A stretch of DNA of 64,000 nt from Cerioporus squamosus (Eukaryota > Basidiomycota > Agaricomycetes > Polyporales > Polyporaceae). The stretch is taken from positions 101,667-165,666 of the forward strand of contig JABYQS010000082.1 of NCBI GenBank assembly GCA_022592435.1. The letters are read 5' to 3'. Below are positions 12,096 through 23,707 of the stretch, piece by piece. A model generated the notes under the pieces. The model did not search any database, was not told where the DNA came from, and saw only the letters and a list, made by a program, of their open reading frames with translations. The position numbers and the translations under genes are program-made. How positions within the stretch are numbered: the stretch's first letter is position 1; the number at the start of each line of letters is the position of its first letter.

Positions 12096-13340
12096 ATGAC
12101 CAGCAAGACATACGAGGTCCCAAGGCTTCACCTCAGTGGATCTCCGTATCAGGTGAGTTGGTGCGCAATGGTCTTCTCGATTCGCCGATCGCTCACGATG
12201 AGCAGATAGGGTTGCAGCATGGCAAGCTTCTCGCACCCCAGATTCTTGACCAGCTCTCCATCTACCGCGAGCTCTTCAGGCAGGCGTGCAAATTCGACTG
12301 GGCGCATGTCCGTACGGTCGCGAGAGACTTCCGCGCAGGGATCGATCGGCTCGCGCCTGAGCTTCTCGAGGAGATGAGGGGCATCGCGGACGGTGTCCAG
12401 GAGTCCAAAGTGTCGTCAGACACTGTGGACGTGCTTGACATCGTTGCGCTGAATGCGAGAAGCGAGATCGCGCTGGGACAGTGGGACGACGGATGCACGA
12501 GCCTCGCGTGGCATATTCGTGCGCCCGATACAGAGAAACAAATCCTGGCCCAGAACTGGGACTGGAGAGAGGCCGTCGGGAAGAATCTCGCCATGGTGTC
12601 GATCGAGTCGGCGGGCAAGCCGAAGATATGGATGGTTACCGAGGTACGTTCCTTCATCTCCACGCAATGTATTGCATGTACTGATGTCGACTCATTCCAT
12701 CATAGCCAGGCATCGTCGGTAAGATCGGCTTCAATTCGCGGTCGGTCGGGGTGTGCTTGAACGCCATCCGTGCCCGGCCGATCTCGACGTCGCTCCTGCC
12801 CATCCACTTGCTCCTCCGCATTGCTCTCGAGTCGAACTCCGTGGACGCGGCGATCGCACGGTTCGAGAAGCTGGGCGGAGCAGCGTCGAGCCAGCATATC
12901 CTCATCGCCGACGCCAACGGCGCTCGCGGCCTCGAGCTCTCCCCGCGCGGGGGAGTCTACCTGTCCGAAGACCCGAACGGCATCGTCACGCATACGAACC
13001 ATTTCCTGCAGAACATGCTCATGGACGAGCCGCCCTGGCTGTCCGGTTCCCCTGTCCGACTGGAGCGCGCGAAGACGATCTGCGAGGAGCTCATCCGGGA
13101 GCTTGGCTGCGAGCGCCTGGGAGAAGTCGACGCGAAGCTGCTGCGGGCACGATTCTTCTCCGACACCTTTAATTCCCCACAGGCAATATGCTGCTCCCCC
13201 GATCCGACCGCGATGCCAGAATTCAGACGCTCTTCAACGTCGTCATGACTTTCGCGCCTGGCAGGGAACCCTCAGCGGAGGTCATCTTTGGGAAACCTGG
13301 GAGCGGAGAGGAGAGCAGTGTGTACTACATGCCTTGGTAG
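12096..13340 (+). CDS. C45-family acyltransferase (isopenicillin-N acyltransferase-like), frame break near 3' end
   Basis: Member of the Ntn-hydrolase family C45 (acyl-CoA:6-aminopenicillanate acyltransferase-like); substrate unknown. Exons are 12096-12152, 12206-12643 and 12706 onward. The nucleophilic Cys expected after autocleavage is at about residue 116 in DDGCTSLAW, followed by AQNWDW. The next conserved segments are VGVCLNAIRARP, LELSPRGG and THTNHFL. The family-like segment FFSDTFNSPQAICC is reached in one frame, which then stops at 13248. The expected ending (RIQTLFNVVM, then EPSAEVIFGKPG, stop at 13340) lies in another frame. One base appears to be missing between about 13201 and 13222. 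This is either an assembly indel or a real truncation of about 40 residues. The gene converges on the CoA-transferase, about 100 bp away. Confidence 0.8.
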
Positions 13341-13439
13341 AACTGGGCATAGGCTGCTGTATATACGGTCGGGTGACTGGCTGCGTAGCACGCGCTTCCA
13401 AGCAGAAACGCTATATGAACAATATCTGTACCACGACTT

Positions 13440-15306
13440 TCACTTGCCAATGACGCCTTCTTCCTGCAACCGCGCGAATTCGTCTTCTGCGAGCCCCAGC
13501 TCTCCAATCAGCACTTCCCGGTTATGTTGACCCAAGCTCCGGACCTGCCCAGCGCGTCTTCGCGTCGCACCCTTCAAGCACGGGCACGACCTTCGACATC
13601 TTCACGTTCCACCCGTCCCCCAAGCTCTTGTCTTCTCGGGATCTGCACCCGCACTGTACCGGGGAACCCATACCTCCTCGACCAATCCGCGCGCCTTCGT
13701 GTGCTCGTTCTCGACGATGTCCTTCACATTGAGCACGCGCCCGACAGGCACGCCGACCGCGCGGAGCGTCTCCTCGACTTGCTCGGCCGTCCGTGTGCGC
13801 GTCCACGCGGTGATGGCGTCCTCGATCTCCTTCTGACGCGCGACGCGGTGGTGGTTCTGCGCAAAGTCCGGCCCGATCAGATCAGGCCGCTCGAGCGCAG
13901 TCATGAGCCGGACGTAGATCGAGTCGGCGTTCGCTCCGATAACAACGTATGTGGGGGCAGAGGGTGCGGACGGCGAGGGCTTGCAGGGATACGCGTTTGT
14001 GGGCACGATGCCTGTCACGGAGGAGCCTGAGGGACCACGGATCTGATTTGGACACGGCAGTTCAGAATGAGTCTGAGAATTAGGCTTGTGGCCTCGAGGG
14101 AGGACAGGTTACGTACCTTGCCTTTGCGGTCATATTCAGGGATGATGCCCTCCATGAGATTGATCATGCTGGAAGTGAATCGCCATGTAAATCACACGAC
14201 GAACTAAGGAGGCAAGCAGCGGAACTTGCCTCTCGAAGATGCTCACGTCGACAGTCTGGCCACCGAGCAGCCCCTGGGACTCTCTATTCTTTCGGGACAT
14301 GAGAGCAAGTACCTGAATACCCGATTCTGTAAGTAGCTTGCACCGCGTGTGTCGCATACGTCAACGCACTGTACCGAATGCAGCGTGCAAGCCTGCTACA
14401 GAGTCACCCAAACTGATATTTGGCCTGACAGGTGGACCAGACAGTGCACCAGTCTTGGAATCAAGGGTACCGTTAATGTATCGGAAACCTGACTCTGCCT
14501 CGCACACTGAGGCATACCCTGGCCGCGAGGCCCATGGCCCTGTCTGGCCGTAGCCACTGACACGAGTGAATATGAGCGATGGGTTCAGCGCATGAAGGTC
14601 GGCTGGGCCTAGGTTCCACTTCTCCAGGGCTGCAGAAAGTTTGACATCAGACTGCGACAGTGGTTTTGTAAACAGGCGGTTGACCCACTTCCCGGCTTGA
14701 AGTTTTCAAGCATGACATCGCTCTTGACTGCGAGCGACTTGACGAGCCTGCGCCGCAGTTCAGCGTGGACATGGTACATGACTCGGACGAGCTGCAAGGC
14801 CTTACTTGCGTCCTTCCTCCTTCCGCATGTCGATGGTCACACTCTTCTTGTTCCGTGCGATACTGCGCCACCATGGGCTGACGCCATCGACATCGAGTTC
14901 TCTCCAAACGCGTAGAGGGTCGCCGACGTTCGGTGGCTCGACCTTGATCACTTCGGCACCATAGTGTCTGCGCGAGACTCGGTCAGCTCCAGTTCAATAA
15001 GCTGACCATGCATGGTATCAGTGTCTGCTTACCCGAGGATTTGTCCGCAAAACGGCCCAGCTATGACTTGGCCTACCTCGAGCACTCGGACACCCGAGAG
15101 TGGCAAGTTCGCACGGGCAACATGTTCAGGTCGAATGCTGCCAGTGTTATACGGGCATAGAATCTCAAATGAGTGTTATTAGTCGTGTGTTGTAGTGGTT
15201 TGATTGTACTTTACCTGGAAATGAACCTCCTGGGAGGGAAACGGCATCTGACCCTCAACTTGCTGGAGGTTCCAGACCTGGCAAGCACGTCGAACCTGCC
15301 AGCCAT
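13440..15306 (-). CDS. Family III CoA-transferase (CaiB/BaiF, formyl-CoA transferase-like), two frame breaks
   Basis: Transfers CoA between organic acids; substrate unknown. Start at 15306 gives an Arg-rich N-terminus that could target mitochondria. Exons, read on the minus strand, are 15306-15215, 15137-15033, 14967-14806, 14747-14689, 14629-14375, 14326-14230, 14168-14117 and 14042 downward. Family landmarks are VRVLEVGQVIAGPFCGQILG, GAEVIKVEPP, DVMLENFKPGTLEKW and SGYGQTGP; GQTVDVSIFES also fits. The intron 14169-14229 begins with GC instead of GT. Near the C-terminus the frame breaks twice: one base seems missing around 13605-13660, before WNVKMSKVVPVLEG. One base appears extra around 13526-13531, before the final NREVLIGELGL segment. 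The conserved ending then runs to a stop at 13440. Sequencing indels or a young pseudogene are both possible. Confidence 0.8.
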
Positions 15307-16578
15307 GCCGAATCTCTCGAAGCCTATACGAAGTTATTGATGAAGACCAAGGTTGAAAAGCCGTCGGTCCTGGTCATCAGCACCATGTCCGAATCCCGCG
15401 GAATCATGCTCCCCTCGTGGCACGGGCGCCCCGCCAGTAATGACGTAATCAAACAGTATCGAAGCCTCCGCGCTCTTGTTCGCGCTCTTCCTGTCTCTTT
15501 GCTCCCTCGTACATACCATCGCGATCCGCCGCAAGCAGTTTAACCATACACAACTCCTTCCAAGTGGTGGTAGAGTCCCAGTGAGACGGCAGACTACACG
15601 CACAGTGGCTATGCAGTCAATGCCGAGTCCCGACAAGCGCGCATACTGTGATAATAATCTACACCAACAGTGTGTTCTTCTGAATTTGAGCGCAGTGGCT
15701 AATAGTAAAGCTGCGGCTCCAGGACGTGTTGATACTCCTCGTCATGCGACGGCTTGAGAGGTCCTCGCCTTGTCGCAATGGTAAGTATTCAGGGAGTACT
15801 TAACTCACCCGTTTCAGCGTGAGGTGTCGGACTCTGCATTGCAACGGCGTTATGGGGTACCGGGTGTTCATCACAATGCGGGAGGTACATCAGCTGGATA
15901 CTTGCCGGCTCGTCCTGTCCCCATATACCGACAGGCTGTAGTCATGAGCGTCGATACTTCGCACTTCATGTAATTCATGAGTGGCCGAGCGACAACAGGC
16001 TGTCGTGACGCCGCCAGTAAACTCTGTTCACAATGCCTTCTCCGAGCCCATGAGCCGCGAAGCCGATTAAATCACAGTAGTATAACATGGTCTTCGACGC
16101 ACCCAAGTTGCTCCCAAACGTTCATAGTCGTTACCCCATGAGTCTCTATAATATGCTACTTAAGCCCCGGTGGCGTGGTCAGGCACATGATCCTGGCTGT
16201 TCCGCTTTGACCACGACCACTGCGCTCGGCCTCCTTCACGGACCACACTCCTGCGGCGTCGCACGACCGGAAGGTTTGCTACGGGCTATACTGGGATACG
16301 CCTGTGGCAGCAGTCACCGCAACTCTGGGTTGATTCGAAACCAGGCGACTCGCACGTGTAGCCAGGGACGCCCAACGTGAGTACCCCGGATTCTGTTCTA
16401 CATCGTCCGCGCTACAACGTGCGGCGGCAGTCAGACTGGGACACAGGCGGCGTTGGCGCAGCCGGCGACGACGAGATTGGAACTGGCCGCAACTGCGACA
16501 GAGGAGGAGTTGCAGGCGCGGGAGCGGATAAGTAGCGGGAGTGCAACGGAGGAGCAGACGGACTCGCGATCGACGGAA
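15307..16578. other. Intergenic; possible upstream exon of the Rho GEF
   Basis: No independent gene is supported. An open frame from the ATG at 16087 ends at a good donor (GTGAGT, 16377). Splicing over a 54-nt intron to the AG at 16430 would enter the Rho GEF frame exactly. The peptide encoded by 16087-16376 has no recognisable domain, so this exon is only a candidate. Confidence 0.35.
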
Positions 16579-19500
16579 ATGAGCTCTTTATCCGAGAGCA
16601 GGACCGCGAGCGGGCCTCGTTCTCGCCGCGTGGACAGCTCCGGTCCTCCTGAAGACTTCAGGCTATCCACGACCAGCACGACATCCACCTCCAGCTCCCA
16701 GTTCGCCCCCTCGACCCCTCCGACCACGTCTCCACCGATTCCACCTCGATCTCCCCTCCGGCCCAACGGCAGAACTGCGCGTGGCCCACCTACCACCGTA
16801 CCCCCACCAGACGCCCCCAGCACTGACCCCGACGGCGACGAGATGCCGCTGCTGCACGCTCGCAGCTTTGGCTCGCTCTCCGGTCTCCTGGACCAGTCGC
16901 ACTCAGCCAGCGCCTCGCACCGACCGACGACACCCGACAAGCCGTTGCCCCTTACGCCCCAGCCTTCGGGTTCCATGCCTTTGTCTCGCGAGCCCGAAGA
17001 GGACGACGACGATACACTCCTCCCCTCCGTCTCCACTTCCACTCGCTCCTCTGCCACCGCTGCCATGAGCAAGCGCAACCACGCCCTCGTCGAGCTGCTC
17101 ACGTCCGAGCGGTCGTACGCCTCCGACCTGGCACTCATCCGAGACATCCACATCCCTCTGGCTCTAGGTGCGTCTAACAGAGTCGATCCTGCCCCTAGTG
17201 ATCGTCCATTAACGGACTCTGTCCCCTCTTCAACTCTATTCGATCGGCAATGTCCTCCCAACCCGCACACTGCGATCGCCCGTGGCCCAGGCCAACCCGC
17301 ACCATTCTCGGCGACACCTGCGACACCGCCAGGATCGTCTGCCTCGTCTTCCCGCACGCTCTCGACCGCCTCCGACTCTTCGTCCCTCTCCACGGGAGGC
17401 CCGCCCATGACCCGTGAGGACGCGAAGATCATCTTCAACAACGTCTCAGAACTTGCCGTGTTCGCAGACGAGTTCTCCGAGCTGCTGGAGCAGGCTCTGG
17501 GCGATGTGCTGGAGGGTGGCACAGGGGACGACTACGTAGGGAAGCTCTTCTTACAGATCGTGCGTGTCTTCCCTTCCATCTCTGCTGCCTCGGAGCTTGC
17601 GTGCTGACCGCGGCATATGTGCCCCTCCCCACGTTCATCTCTATTCTGCACCCATTACCGCAGATTCCGACCATGGAACCACTGTACCACACATACATCA
17701 CGAAGCACCCCACGGCGATAGAACACCTAGAGAAACTGCCGCAGACCCCCGCGCTCACCGCGTACCTTTCCCAGACGCGCACCCTTGCTTCCAGCCTCTC
17801 GCACGCGTGGGACCTACCGTCGCTGCTCATCAAGCCAGTGCAGCGGCTGATGAAGTATCCCCTCCTGCTCGCCACCATTATCGCGGAGACCCCGAAAGCT
17901 CATCCGGACAAACAGAACCTCGAGGCCGCCAAGAAAGCGCTGGACAAGGTCGCGCACGGGGCGAACGAGGGGCGGCGGAGACGGGAGGTTGTGCGCGAGG
18001 TCTTGACAGGCACGCCAGCCACCGCGACGCCACAGAAGGGTGAAGCCAAAGCGAAGAAGAAGGGCCTCAATGTGGGCGTTGCGACCTCGGTAAGTCTCGG
18101 CCGTATGAAGAGTCTTCGCTCGGCTGCTGCGAAGGCGAAGGAGGGAGCGGAGGCGAGCGCGGAAGCGGAGGCCGTGAAGGAGATGGGCGAGCAGCTCAGA
18201 CAACACGAAGCCTTCTTGCAGACGTTCGCGAAGGAGTCCGTCAGGTGGGCGGATACCGTCCGAGGGCTGATGCTCGCACTCGAGGAGTGGGCGGAGAGCT
18301 TCGGCAGGGTCATCTGGATGGGCGAGGAGGACATTCCCTCGGAGGCGTTCGAGGCGTTCCTCGAGCTCATCAACGACCAGCTGCTCCCCATCTGCGACGA
18401 GACGAAGGATGCGATCACCGACAGGCTTCTGCCTCTCATTTCCTCCCTCGTCGACACGACTACCCCGCCCATGCGCCTGCTCGAAGCGATGAACACGCTT
18501 GAGCCGCTCCACTACGGCCTGTTGAACATTAACATAAAGACACGCCAGCCAGCGCAGCTCCTCGAGGCGTCCCAGTCTTACATTGCGCTTCGCACGCAGC
18601 TGTTCCTCGAGCTGCCCAAGTACCTCCAGCTCTTCGACCGCGGCATCTCGGCATGCTTGCTCCGCTTTGGGGGCATTCAGCAGCGCTTCTTTAGCAACGT
18701 CCGCGACCGTTGGAGCGAATTGTGGGACGCGCTCAAGGTCGACGAGGAGGCGAACGCAGGCGCCCCGGAGACGCTCCGGGTGTGGTGGGGCAGGTTCGCC
18801 GAGGTTGAGGCGCAGATCCAGGCCCTCAATATCGTGCGCCCGATGGAGAAGAGGCCGCCTCCGGAGAAGTTGCGGCTCAAGCCCCAGGGCAAGCATCGTG
18901 AGAGCGATGCGGCTCAGACTGCCGTGGCGTCATCCATACTGGCCGCGCTCGACCCGCTCAGCATACCCTACCATAGCCCGTCCACTTCGACGTTCCAAAA
19001 TGGCCCGGCAAGTGCGAAGGCCCGTAGCGTTCACTCTGCGGAGAGCGAGCACTACGTCCGGCTCGAGCGCAAATCGCAGGAGAGCTTGCACTCGAGACGG
19101 TCGGGCAAGTCGAGGCGGCCGTCGTCCTCGCGCGGGAATAGCATGGCCAGCTCCACCCTTGTTGACGAGCCTGCGTACGGATACGCAGTCCCGCAGCTTG
19201 CCGCTCTTGGACCGTCACCCCCACGGCCGACATATCATCGTGTCCCGAGCATCCCGATATCCCCAGGACCGCTGAATAAGTCGCATTCGACGGGACGATT
19301 CCTCGACGCACCCGAGAACACGAGCCCGAGCAGCAGCAATCCCAGCCTGAACAGCGTTGCGGGCACCCTGCAGCCAGATGACGGCCGCGGGCGCCCGTCA
19401 CGGAAGCCCAGCTTCCGGCGACGCCTGACAGACAGCTTCCGCACGACCGCTGCCGTGGACACGCGACATCGACGTTCACCGTCCCTGCCTGCGTACAATG

Positions 19501-19853
19501 GCAACCCTAGCACTACGCCCTCCCCATCCCCGAACAAGTCCACCTTCACGCCCTCGATCAGCTCTACCACGGGTGGCCGTAAGCGGCCCAGTGGAGGGCA
19601 GATACCGCCGCTATACCAGTGCCGCGTGATTCACCCGTGCGAGCCGCCACCGGGCGTGTCGTACCGCGACATCCCCTTCTTCACGCTCCGGGTGGACGAC
19701 GTGTATGATATCCTGCAGGAGGCGGGCCACCCGTCGACGCACCGCGACCTGCCGCTGTACGTCGACGACGGCGAGGACTGCCTGCTGCTCGCGCGCAACG
19801 AGGCAGGCGACGTCGGGTGGGTCCTTGCGAGCTTCCTGCTCCCAGTGGACTAG
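16579..19853 (+). CDS. Rho-type GEF with DH, BAR-like and SH3-like domains (Cdc42 GEF/Tuba-like)
   Basis: Guanine-nucleotide exchange factor for a Rho GTPase, probably Cdc42, acting at the membrane in polarity or cytokinesis. The first in-frame ATG is 16579; coding-like sequence extends upstream to 16432, so an extra 5' exon is likely. After a Ser/Thr/Pro-rich disordered region comes the DH domain: ALVELLTSERSYASDL, then after an intron PTMEPLYHTYI and LLIKPVQRLMKYPLLL. The last is the hallmark DH helix. A long helical region follows (ESVRWADTVRGLMLALEEW, PRYLQLFD-like), consistent with BAR, then a Ser-rich linker. The C-terminal SH3-like end reads VDDVYDILQEAG...DVGWVLASFLLPVD. The intron 17560-17663 is clear. 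A second, 17168-17290, is in frame and likely, since removal gives LALGQPAPF. The domain order resembles S. pombe Gef1 and animal DNMBP. Confidence 0.85.
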
Positions 19854-20642
19854 TTCGCTGTTCTGCTTCACCTCCTGCAACTTTCAGTGCGGCGGACCGT
19901 TCTCCTTACGTCTCTTTGCGTAGTGGGCGCTTCGTTGCTTCCCGTCATCTCCCATCCTTCGCACCTTCGCTTTGTACCAGTCCTGATACCGTATACCGTA
20001 TACCGCCCTTCCTTCCGTGCAACATCTGCTTCTTTTGGATCGCCTCCCAGCGCACCCTCACCCCATCATCTCTCTGTATCTCCCTGCAGCATCTGTACAT
20101 GTGTGTGCTTTACCCCCATATCCCCATATCCCCACGTTACCCCCTCGATATCAGTCCCCGTAGTCGCACTCGCAACCCATTTAGAGGCTCTGTATGTTCT
20201 CTCGCGTTCATAGTGGGGTTGTACGTTGAGCCTAGAATGGACCATCCTCTCTCGGTCGTGCTGTCTCTCACTGTCTCATCTCTCTCCCATGTATCCTCGG
20301 TATATCCCGTATATCCCCGCATTTGGAACCCAATCTAGGCTCGTAGTCTCGTCGCACTTGTACGTAGTAGGTAGAAGATGCTCAATGCCCAATACTCATG
20401 CTCAGGACACAATGCAACCGGTGAACAAGTCCACATTCACATCGTTGTGAGGTCGTACCGCAATACGTGTACTAGTACACCAAGAGAACAAGGGCGACAA
20501 GCAACGAGCCGACAGCGATCTATTCAAAGCGACGATGAAAGCAGCACGTAGTCCAGTACAATCATGACAGATAGATCCTCGCAGGGGCACGGTTTCCGGC
20601 ATCGTGAGTGAGGAAGGTAGGCACGGGGTACCCCGGGCCAGC
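19854..20642. other. Intergenic region between convergent genes
   Basis: Holds the 3' flanks of the Rho GEF and of the FAD oxidase. It is pyrimidine-rich on the plus strand with repeated ATATCCC/TATCCCC words around 20120-20310. No coding segment is supported. Confidence 0.5.
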
Positions 20643-23600
20643 TCATGGAGACGGGGGCTCGTTGTACAACTCCCCAATCGAGTTCCCATCCCCGTCCAAC
20701 GGCCAAAAGTTGTTTCTGAACAGCCCGTTCGGGTCGTACTTGCGCTTGAGCTCCGCCAGCCGAGCCCAACTTTTGCCGTAGCATGACATGGTGCGAGAAG
20801 GAGGCTCGTGCCGGCCGAGGAACTGGGAGCGAAACATTAGTCATTTCAGTTCTCGGCGCACATGCCGTACTTAGGAATTGGGCTGGGGGGAAGGACACTC
20901 ACGGTTGGGAAGGGCCCTCCGACGGCGTGTGGCTTGACCGTTGTCTTCATCCACTTTTTCCAGAAGCGTCAGCCACAGAAACCAAAGGAGCAGAGCCTTG
21001 CGAGGATGCGTCAAAGAAAAGGACATCGCCGACGCACCTCTTCGGCCGTGCTAACGCAACGGGGATCGTCGATGCCCATGTCCCACTGGTGAAGCGCAGC
21101 GACGGTCCATGCCGCCTCGCGTTGTTCTTTCGGCAGACAGTTGTCCTCGAAGTCGCCGATGGCGCCGCCCGCCAGCTCGAAGATCCACGCTGCGAGCATG
21201 TCAGTGCCCCTTCCTAACCAAGTGCGATGACAGGGAAGTTACGTACTGCATCCGATAGGCGTATCGGCGAAGTCCAAGACGGTCTTCGTGATGAGCTCGT
21301 CCGGGAGGGACGTAATAAGCGAGGAGCGGAGGAACCACTGTCGGCCGGCTGGCCGCGAGACACGATGTCAGCAACGTCCAAGCTTCACGGCACGAGGGTG
21401 GCAAACCTTTGCCCCGCAGGACCTGCGCGACGCTGTCCTGCTGGTTCAAAAAGCTCTTTTCGTTGACTTCGTTCAGGAGGCAGCGCTCGCCGTCCCAACT
21501 TGAGATTGCCTGGAGGAACTCGAGGCCTTTCTCCTTCGGGCCTACGTAGCACATCTGGATGACGATGAGCGAGTCCTGGTTCGCGGGCCCCGCCGTGAGG
21601 AGGAGGTTCGCGTAGAGCTCGCGCGGGGCACCCTTGATGCAGTCGCGGAAGTGCTTGATGAGCGACGCGGCGGTCGCGCGGTGGAAGCGACTATGACAGG
21701 TCAATAGTGCGCAGATGGTGTGAGCATGAAGAAACGCACTATATGATGTTGCCGGCGAACACGACGGGGACGGGGAAGGCGCGCGCTTTGTAGCGGGTTG
21801 CAATGCCGAAGGCAGGGCCTGCGCCTCGCACAGCCCACCATAGCTCTGCGAACGCAATTATTCAATCTCTGCGACCAAGTCTGACTGAGCTTATTTGGCT
21901 TACCAGGATCTTCGTCCGCGTTCACAGTAACAATCCTGCCATCCGCGAGCACCATCTCAACCTCGACGAGGTTGTCGATGCTCAGCCCATACATCCTGCT
22001 GATGAACCCAAAGCCTGCGAGCAGCATGATGGCAGACCCCGCCGGGTGTGCAGACCTACGAACCAACTGCGCATCAGTAGCACGTCCCACAGGCAGTCAA
22101 TATCACGTGTAAAGGTACTCACATAGGAATGTGATAAGGTACCGCAGCGCCCCTAGGCTCGCCCGTCACTGGGTCGACACCATCCAGCGGGTTATCGGCC
22201 GTATAGATGTCGACCTCCTTCTGATTCACGCCCGCACCGAAGGTCACATACGCATGCGGGTGCACCGGCCGGGCGTGTGGCATGGTCCCCAGATGGCCCG
22301 AGGTGGAGTGGTGCGCCGCTTGCAATGCCTGCGCGAACGCGTGCGAAGCTCCGAGCATCCCGGGTGTGGACAAGAAAGGCTGTCCGGACATGACGGACGG
22401 CATGCTGGGCGGAGCCATAGAAGACGTCGAGGACATGGGTGGCATGGAGAAGGGCGACGAGCCGAGAACGCCACTCATGTTGAATCCCATGGCAGGATTC
22501 CACGCCGTCACCCCGGATGAGCTACTGTCTGTGCTCACATTGAGCGACGGCGGTAGGAATGCAGGCAACGCAGACACGCCTACTCCGACGCCTGCCCCGG
22601 AGCTGGCCATGGGAATCGCACTGTGAGCCCCGCCTCCCGACAGATACGAGAAAGGATCAGGTCTGGGAGCCGTGTCCGCATCCTTGTCAGAATCGCTGTC
22701 ACCGAGCATCGGGCTCATCATGGTCGTCGCAGATGTGGCGGTAGTGTCAGCACTTTGGGAAGAGAAGCCCGAACCGCTGCCAGAAGAGTCCGTCGATCCG
22801 GAGGAGATCTGGCGCGTGCCTTCGGCCATGGCAGGTGGCACTGCGGCAGTAGCGTGAGCGCGATCGAGTGCCCTCTCCCTAGGCGCTAGTTCCGTCCGGG
22901 GAAGGTCTGTTTCAATGGCAGACTCGGGATCCGGGGAGTGGAGGCGAGGGCGTTGGGCGGGAGGCTGGTGCGTTGGTAGCTGCCGCGAAACCTCGCCAGG
23001 GATAGGCGGGAGAGGCGGGCCTCTCAGGAACGATGCTACGGCATGCGAGGCGTTGTCGTAATATCCCGTACCCATGATGGAGGTATATTCCTCTGTGTCC
23101 GCAGACGGAGAGCGGTCCTCTCGACGCCGTTTGCCGGTAGAGATCGCGGTGCGGTGATCTGGTCGGCCTGCTGACTCGGCGATGGGTGGAGGGGCCGCCA
23201 CGACACGGATGGCTTGTGCGCGCGCTTTACCCTTGCTGCCGGGCGCAGGCATGTCGCGCATCGGCGTCCAGTCCTGAGTCCCTTCTTCAGCCTGAAGAGG
23301 CGGCTCGACGTCGATGTCTCTAATCTTGCTCATGTCGATAATGACGTCGCCTGCAACGCACCAGCCTGCGATGCCATATCCGCCAGCGCGCACCGACGGC
23401 GAGAGGCCGTGTTTGACGCAGAACTTGACGACGGCGCTGGCATCGTGAGCGTCCAGGGGAGAGACCAAGAGGCGGGACAGTGGCTTGAGCTTGCCGTTGA
23501 ACGTCTTCGCGCGCGCCGGATACCTGAGCCCAGCACGTCAGTCCCTGACCTCGTCGCGGGAATGGATATGCCTCACTGTGGATCGGTTGGAGAGAGAACG

Positions 23601-23707
23601 TCGCCCTTGACCGAGGCGCGCAGCTCATCGATGAGGGCTTTTGGGAGGTCCGGAACCGTGAAACTTGCCTTCAGTTCCGGTAGTTGGGCTCGGGGACGCG
23701 GATCCAT
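20643..23707 (-). CDS. Berberine-bridge-like FAD-dependent oxidase with large disordered insertion
   Basis: Flavin oxidase of the PCMH-type FAD-binding / BBE family; substrate unknown. Nine exons join in frame: 23707-23577, 23523-22123, 22055-21904, 21845-21740, 21690-21407, 21348-21247, 21189-21038, 20953-20903 and 20822-20643. The FAD domain starts with SPLDAHDASAVVKFCVKHGL, VRAGGYGIAGW and DVIIDMSKI. It resumes at YVTFGAGVNQKEVDIY, then HPAGSAIMLLAGFGFISR and ELWWAVRGAGPAFGI. The C-terminus has the BBE signature (KRKYDPNGLFRNNFWPL). Between the two halves of the FAD domain lie about 340 residues rich in Ser, Pro, Gly and Met with no predicted fold, and no in-frame splice is forced there. 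The usual covalent-FAD His of the RSGGH motif is replaced by Tyr. No signal peptide is evident, so a cytosolic role is possible. Confidence 0.82.

Noticed and set aside
16431..17522. 363-residue minus-strand frame opposite the Rho GEF
   Set aside because: Ser/Gly-rich shadow of a Ser/Pro/Thr-rich coding strand, with no domain; the plus strand has a DH domain.
17814..18896. 360-residue minus-strand frame opposite the DH/BAR region
   Set aside because: Arg/Leu/His-rich mirror of the helical coding strand; no conserved motif.
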